From Lytechinus variegatus (taxonomy: Eukaryota > Echinodermata > Echinoidea > Temnopleuroida > Toxopneustidae), in the NCBI RefSeq assembly GCF_018143015.1, contig NC_054751.1, positions 17,779,292-17,843,291 of the forward strand: DNA of 64,000 nucleotides. Direction: 5' to 3'. The notes under the pieces are model-generated. The model was not told where the DNA came from. It saw only the letters and a list, made by a program, of their open reading frames with translations, and did no database searches. Positions 58,149 through 64,000 of the stretch are shown piece after piece. Within the stretch, counting starts at the first letter, position 1. Each line of letters starts with the position of its first letter. Made by a program: the position numbers and the translations under genes.

Positions 58149-59657
58149 AATGATTGAAACAGGACTACATTATAATATAGTGTAAAGAAATAGAGGGAAG
58201 CTCCGAGACAATAAAAAGGTTGAAAAAGAAAAAAATGTGAAAACACAAAGCTCTCACAACATGAGCATAATAACAAATAATAACAAATAAGCGAGGACAA
58301 GTAGCTGAGGGACCCCCCCCCAACTCTCTCTCTCTAGTTATCTATCTATCTATCCGACTCGATTATATAAGAGAAGAATTTACTAATCAAAATATTATGA
58401 GCAAAAAGCACGAGCTGATATTTTTTATGAATATTCAAAACTGATAGAGAGACGCAATCGAATTATTCGATTGCGACAAAATTGATGATCTGAGAATTTA
58501 TTGTTTTTAGGAATTCATTAAAAGCATAAAGTTGATCAGCATTAAAATATGGCAGGCGCAACGCATGAGCTAAAGCTTTATAGGCATACACCGATAAAAA
58601 ATTTTAAGTATTTTTGGTAATCATGAAAAAAATTGATATTTCATGAAAGAAAGCTCAAATCCCGAGGAGGAATATTCTTATGAATTGACTTTAAAAAAAA
58701 CTGTGGTAAGCCCCATTTAATATTTGATTATAAGTCGAATAAAACAGTAAAAGCTGACAAACGTTCGCGTGATATTTGGCAACCTCCCCCCCAAAAAAAA
58801 AAAAAAAAAATAAATAAAAAATAAAAAAAAGTTTTTAACTATAATAATGATCGAAGGTAATTTTGTCTCGCGTAGAACTGGACAAATGAAAAAAAGATTG
58901 TCACTAAAAAAATGAAGGTAATTTTGACCCACGTAAAATTTGGCGAGCCCCCCCCCCCAAAAAAAAAAGGAAAAAAGGTTTTAACAAGCAAAAAAAGGCT
59001 AAAAAGGAGAAAGAAGAGACAAGAATAATTATGAACGAAATATCCCCATTACAAATAATGCTGTGATCATCATAAAGGAGGGGTCGCATAACTAGTATGA
59101 ACAACGTGTTTAATTCCAAAATATTTACTACAAATCTCAATAGGGGGATCGGGCAGAAATGCTCACCCCCACCCCCACCCCCCCCCCCCCCCCCGATCCG
59201 CCACTGATTCCAATCAATAATGACATTTATCTGCAATACTGATACTTTGGAATCAAGATACTGAAGATTGATACGCTTTACATAAATTATGAACGTCTGA
59301 CAAAAAGATAATCTACCGATCACCTGACCGATCAGCTGACCAGTTCGCGTATCACTTCGGAGTTGATCACTCGTCGCAGCTGTGTGGAACGCTCACCGAA
59401 AATCAACAAAAAGGGCCTGAAATGTAAGTTTAATGATAATATATTTTAATTTGAACTACTTAATTAATACTTTTAATGTCTCCCCAACAAATGAAAGTCA
59501 TATCACGTAACTCCAATTTGTATTAAGGCGTACATTTACCAAAGTCTTGGGTTGGAAATCAGAACAGCATTGTCTAACCCATATTTTTGGGTAATGTCGC
59601 CTATGAGGTCCATACATGTTAATGTTTGGACCTCATTGGTACTAGGAGTGCCTATAT
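58149..59657. other. Intergenic, no gene seen; poly-purine and C-run patches
   Basis: Homopolymer runs dominate at 58787-58830, 58950-58970 and 59166-59195 (C16 or longer). GGCAACCTCCCCCCCAAAAA and GGCGAGCCCCCCCCCC mark diverged copies of one short segment near 58780 and 58940. No exon is supported. Confidence 0.4.
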
Positions 59658-61025
59658 TAGGGTGTCTGAAGCCACACTGAAAAGTGTCAGCATAAAACAG
59701 GCTGATTTAGGGGAAAATATGGCACATATTTTTCGGGATGTTCAGGCTACTAGAAAAATGTGATCTGAATTGATTATTAACTTGTGTTTGGCATGTATGG
59801 AAAGAGAAAATTCAGGGGCTTCTTTTGACAGTAAGGACAAGTTTATATGATCATTCTAAATATAGGGTGTCTGAAGCCACACTGAAAAGTGTCAGCATAA
59901 AACAGGCTGATTTAGGGGAAAATATGGCACATATTTTTCGGGATGTTCTAGTACTAGAAAAATGTGATCTGAATTGATTATTAACTTGTGTTTGGCATGT
60001 ATGGAAAGAGAAAATTCAGGGGCTTCTTTTGACAGTAAGGACAAGTTTATATGATCATTCTAAATAAGGATTTAGAGATAAATTGCATACCCTTATTTTT
60101 GTGTGTGTTGAGATTGCCATTTCCCCATGCGTTTTCTATGGGAAAATGAAATTTCTGTTTTGCACAATTTTTTCACTTTGTCGCAATTTTTCATTGTGAT
60201 CTGGTTTCCAAATCTTTATAAAAATCATACCATCAGAAAGAGCATAAAAAATCCTATTTGACTCTTTATGGACAAGTTTTTGGCATTAATACTAAATTTA
60301 TAACAGCTCTCGGAAGCTAAAAATTTGAATTTGTGTGTGTCCATTTCTTAACTACACAGTATATGGCAGAAAAATGCTGAAAATTGACCTAATTTCATTC
60401 TTCTTTTTTGCAGCCAATAATTGGATTTTTTTCAAAAATGTTACATTTCTGTAAGTCTGAAGGTCATTTCTCTTCAAATTCACAAAGAAAATGTGATATT
60501 TTCTTGAAATAAGAAAAATAATTTTTTTCTCCAGACACCCTACTAAATAAGGATTTAGAGATAAATTGCAAACCCTTATTTTTGTGTGTGTTGAGATTGC
60601 CATTTCCCCATGCGTTTTCTATGGGAAAACGAAATTTCTGTTTTGCACAATTTTTTCACTTTGTCGCAATTTTTCATTGTGATCTGGTTTCCAAATCTTT
60701 ATAAAAATCATACCATCAGAAAGAGCATAAAAAATCCTATTTGACTCTTTATGGACAAGTTTTTGGCATTAATACTAAATTTATAACAGCTCTCGGAAGC
60801 TAAAAATTTGGATTTGTGTGTGTCCATTTCTTAACTACACAGTCTATGGCAGAAAAATGCTGAAAATTTACCTAATTTCATTCTTCTTTTTTGCAGCCAA
60901 TAATTGGATTTTTTTCAAAAATGTTACATTTCTGTAAGTCTGAAGGTCATTTCTCTTCAAATTCACAAAGAAAATGTGATATTTTCTTGAAATAAGAAAA
61001 ATAATTTTTTTCTCCAGACACCCTA
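59658..61025. mobile_element. TIR DNA element (outer copy) with 7-bp duplication CCTATAT
   Basis: The ends are TAGGGTGTCTG and CAGACACCCTA, flanked by CCTATAT on both sides (59651-59657, 61026-61032). The element is split by a near-identical inner copy at 59863-60542; without it and the extra target duplication the outer copy is 681 bp. There is no ORF, so it is non-autonomous. Superfamily is undetermined. Confidence 0.9.
59863..60542. mobile_element. Same TIR element inserted within its own copy, 7-bp duplication CTAAATA
   Basis: A 680-bp complete copy with the same TAGGGTGTCTG/CAGACACCCTA ends, flanked by CTAAATA at 59856-59862 and 60543-60549. It lies in the same orientation as the outer copy. 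Only about a dozen base differences between the two copies are seen by eye (for example GTTCAGGCTACT against GTTCTAGTACT), so both are young. Confidence 0.9.
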
Positions 61026-61032
61026 CCTATAT

Positions 61033-62029
61033 CACGATAATGCCGCACTTGCTATAGATTCACCAATGTGGTACTTTTGTAGATCTAGACCAAAATCTGT
61101 ATTGACTAGTCTATTGTATTTTATTTTATTTTTATAGTTTTGGATCCAGGTTCATGACATGTAAATACAATTAAAATAAGAAACAGACGTAGTATATGGG
61201 CTACAATGAGTTCGAACTGCAGTAGTACTCCCGTCGTCTTTCTTCTAAATACCAGCCTCAATCACAAGCCAGGACAATCAAACTGTCGTTTGTTCAACAT
61301 TCATCAAGTTCAACAGCATTCCAAAGTAAAACTAAAAGTCCTAAAACAATCGAAAGAACATGAAGAAGGGTGAAAAAACGTGAACACATTCAACTCTGCA
61401 ACCAGAATACAAGATGGCGACTCCCGGGTATGTCCGTCCTAAGATATCAGTTTAGGACAGTCAAAATCAGCAATTACATTCAGCAATCATTCACCAGTAA
61501 AGACTAAAGTTATAAAAAGTCTTACTTCATGTTTATGGTGTTATATTAGATGAAGAAAGGGTGAGATAGCTGGTGTTGAGTTGAACATCCAAGATGCCAA
61601 GTCCAAGATGGCAGGTTCCCGGTATGCTGTACATGTGATGTGCATGTTCTGTCTATGGGAGGCTGTACACTGTAGACATCGAAGCTCAAACACCCAGTTG
61701 CAGTAGTCAACAATCAGAATAAATCTCCACAAAACAGTCTAATCTTGGGTATTCTACTGTAGGGCAATTCCATAAAATATATACGTGCGACTCACTATAC
61801 GTGGGACCTTCATGAAATTTTCTGTCTTTGACTTCTTGTTCTTTGGACAGTCTGTAATGTTCTCAAAGGACCATGACTTGGTCAGTTTATGAAGTGAAGT
61901 AACACTTGAGAAAAACAGGGGTCGGACATGCAAAAAGGTTGTTAATTTTATGGAATTGCCCTGTACAGATTATTAGGAAAGAGGTTTTATTTTGCTTTTA
62001 ATTGTATTTTTGTCCAGAACCAGAAGCCA
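61033..62029 (+). promoter_or_regulatory. Upstream region of the downstream gene, with two AAGATGGC motifs
   Basis: CAAGATGGCGACTCCCGG (61409) is followed by GTATGTCC, and CCAAGATGGCAGGTTCCCGG (61600) is followed by TATGCTG. AAGATGGC is the YY1-type element often found at transcription starts, so either could mark a first exon whose donor is GTATGT. Splicing the first to 62018 in the frame of its ATG meets a stop in the next exon, so it would be non-coding. Promoter placement is inference. Confidence 0.35.
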
Positions 62030-62123
62030 ATGCGAACCATTCATCAGTTCAGACATCTTTATTGTACCAACAGCAGCAGCAAGGCTAAAAGCAAATTCAT
62101 TGTGTTTGCTGGAAGGAGAAGAG
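62030..62123 (+). CDS. Probable mitochondrial single-pass membrane protein, first coding exon (gene continues past window)
   Basis: An acceptor TTTTTGTCCAG ends at 62017, and ATG at 62030 opens MRTIHQFRHLYCTNSSSKAK then SKFIVFAGRRR, ending in phase 1 before GTCAGT. Together with 62432-62465, 62751-62869 and 63593-63679 it encodes 111 residues so far. The first 31 residues carry ten Arg/Lys/His and no acidic residue, as a mitochondrial presequence would, and a hydrophobic segment follows at once (VQIAALTTVAVGSGLLYIEW). I infer a mitochondrial inner-membrane protein. I do not recognise the family. Other frames through these exons contain stops, which supports the chosen one. Confidence 0.6.
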
Positions 62124-62431
62124 GTCAGTTTAATATAGGATCACTTTTGTAAAAGACATATTGTGTTCAACCATCTTGGAGAAAATCAGAATGTGATATG
62201 TTATCAAATGCATAAAACTGATTACTTTTATGATGATGATGATCCTCTCTTTAATATAGGGTCTTTGCCCCTCATCAAACAGATAATCCAGAAAATAATG
62301 GGACTGTACTTTTGTTTTATCAGAACAAGAATGGTTGTGGAATAAAGTTTATAAAGGATATTTCACTTAGCAAAGTACCATGAATCAGATGTTTCCACGT
62401 TACAGGTATTCATTTTTCCTTCCCTTTATAG

Positions 62432-62465
62432 TTCAAATTGCTGCTCTGACCACAGTTGCTGTAGG
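62432..62465 (+). CDS. Probable mitochondrial membrane protein, exon 2
   Basis: A 34-bp exon between CCCTTTATAG and GTAAGT. It encodes most of the membrane segment (VQIAALTTVAV, with the following Gly split over the intron). It is very short, but both splice sites are good and the frame matches its neighbours. Confidence 0.55.
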
Positions 62466-62750
62466 GTAAGTCAAATTGTGACAAAAATAGATATAATTTC
62501 AACAATGCAAGCAGTAGATCATATAGAAATTACATCATAAAAGTGTGGTTTGAAGATAGTTTTCTCAAATTTTTGCAATATCCCCAAGACTGAATAATCC
62601 TTAAAAAATGTTTTTTAATACATGATGATTGTTAAAATTTCAGGGCTTTATTTTTAGCCAAACATGTGTACTTTTTATGGTGATGTTTTTGAAGAATGTG
62701 CAAACAAGTTTTTGAAATGTATGTTTATCCTGTATTTATGTTGTGTGTAG

Positions 62751-62869
62751 GAGTGGCCTTCTGTACATTGAATGGCTAACATTAGATAGGGCTGTCCATT
62801 ATAAACCAGATGCAGTCCTACCAGAGAGAGGCAGCGAGTACATCTATGTCAATGCAGCAGTAGACCGGG
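62751..62869 (+). CDS. Probable mitochondrial membrane protein, exon 3
   Basis: Between TTGTGTGTAG and GTAATA. It finishes the membrane segment (SGLLYIEWLTLDRAV) and continues into a soluble part, HYKPDAVLPERGSEYIYVNA then AVDR. The other two forward frames contain stops, which supports this reading. Confidence 0.7.
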
Positions 62870-63592
62870 GTAATAAATATTCAATTTAATTTGTTTGTAG
62901 TCGATTTTGTTCTGTTCATGTTTATACAAACTACTGTTAATTTCATAATTTAGCAATGTTAGTTCCACATTTTTTCGTACATTGCTGATTACATTACATT
63001 TTCTTTTTCACGTATCTATGATGTTTGGTCATTTACCAGGGCGCAATGGACAGCATGTTCAGAATTGCGGTGGTTGAATTTTATTTTCTGAATTCAATTT
63101 TCTTGTGCAAATTTATCATTTGCCTTTTATCTCTATAAGTTACTTAATTGTTTTCCACTATCTGTATCCTTGCTGGGTTTTTCTTTGTTGCTGTTCATTA
63201 AAAGGCAGTTTCAACTCAATCTGCAGTGTCCATTCATTTATTGAGTTTCTACTATCCACAATGTAAAGCACAGCTATTCGCTTAAATAACTCCCATGAAG
63301 CTAAACATTTGAATAATTGTTATGTAACTCTGAATGACTGCTCTCCTGCCAAAAATATACAGACTACCCCATTAACAGACTAAATAGCATTCAAGCATGG
63401 ATTACACAATAAATCAGCTCGTCCTGAGATTGTGCTTGAATATATGCGAGTGCTACAATGTGCCCATTTTTGTGTCATAAGCTCACAATATAGTAATTGC
63501 TGAGCAAAAATTTGAGTATTACTTAATTCATATACCTTTTAGCCTAGCGATGAAATAATAAAACTCAATTCTATGCTCATTTTATTTTCCAG

Positions 63593-63679
63593 ATGACCTT
63601 GTTAAACAAGTCAAGAATAAAGTACATTGGAGAATCAAAGCTTTGGAATACATTTTAGAAGATAAAGAAACAGAGAATG
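63593..63679 (+). CDS. Probable mitochondrial membrane protein, exon 4
   Basis: Between TTATTTTCCAG and GTATGT. It encodes DDLVKQVKNKVHWRIKALEY then ILEDKETEN, a charged stretch likely to be helical. It ends in phase 1, so further exons must lie beyond the window. Confidence 0.7.
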
Positions 63680-64000
63680 GTATGTCCTTTAAAGCAAATG
63701 TCAAACTTAAAGGGTAGTGGTCTTTATAGGCTGACGGTCATGACCATCAGAAGCCATGTAGTATTCATCCTCTTTTAACCCTAAAAAAGGGAGGGGGCGG
63801 ATTCCGCCCTCTCAACATTTTTCACAATAAATCTTCCTTGCAAAATTTTTTCAATTGGTGCCACTCGCTGTCTTTTTACTTTCAAATCTCGCCCAACTTT
63901 TGAGACCAAATTTGCGATGCCATTGAAAAAAAACAATAAAAACTAGAATTTAATTGGTCATGCGGACAAATTAGGTGGTCTGTCTTTATTCTCGGCATCA
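63680..64000 (+). other. Intron of the downstream gene, to window end
   Basis: It starts with the donor GTATGT. No further exon is apparent before position 64000. Confidence 0.5.

Noticed and set aside
61412..61424. ATG in the AAGATGGC motif as the start codon of the downstream gene
   Set aside because: Spliced at the GTATGT donor to 62018 it reads into a stop early in the 62432 exon, whereas the ATG at 62030 keeps all four exons open.

Overview
The window reads as nuclear DNA of a marine deuterostome invertebrate, most likely a sea urchin or other echinoderm. That placement is inference: the base is AT-rich with long introns, GT-AG splice sites, tRNA-derived SINEs, LINE, Tc1 and Ty3/gypsy remnants, many fold-back DNA elements, and repeat families that I associate with echinoderm genomes. 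There is no sign of bacterial gene organisation. Real protein-coding content is small: one complete three-exon host gene, the first four coding exons of a second host gene, and one intact retrotransposon polyprotein.

Layout. 1-14.4 kb has no recognisable host gene; it is a succession of inverted-repeat DNA elements (9-830, 1252-1852, 4366-4539, 5324-8505, 8616-9359, 9578-10436, 12473-12750) and one tRNA-SINE (11216-11590). 14.4-22.25 kb is a nested structure: an outer element with CACTA-like ends carries, on the minus strand, a broken 3' part of an RLE-type non-LTR retrotransposon ORF. That ORF is split by two further inverted-repeat insertions. One is a 1.8-kb element filled with pyrimidine microsatellite; the other is a 4.9-kb fold-back whose arms are arrays of a two-part satellite. 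A LINE 3' end follows (22.5-23.3 kb).

25.9-52.5 kb is a plus-strand gene with exons 25947-26073, 38550-38626 and 50973-52469. It encodes a predicted 566-residue, 12-pass, histidine-rich membrane protein that I do not recognise. Its first intron holds SINEs, a decayed Tc1 element, microsatellites and a satellite-like repeat carrying AGGTCAAAGGTCA motifs. Its second intron holds a complete antisense Ty3/gypsy LTR retrotransposon (39598-50571) with two 2008-bp LTRs that look identical, a TTGA target duplication and an intact 1655-codon Gag-Pol ORF, so it is young.

53-61 kb is again repeats. The clearest case is a TIR element that has inserted into another copy of itself (59658-61025), with both 7-bp target duplications visible. 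From 62030 a second plus-strand gene begins; its four visible coding exons encode a basic presequence-like N terminus followed by one membrane segment, suggesting a mitochondrial membrane protein. It runs off the window. The two host genes show no obvious functional link.
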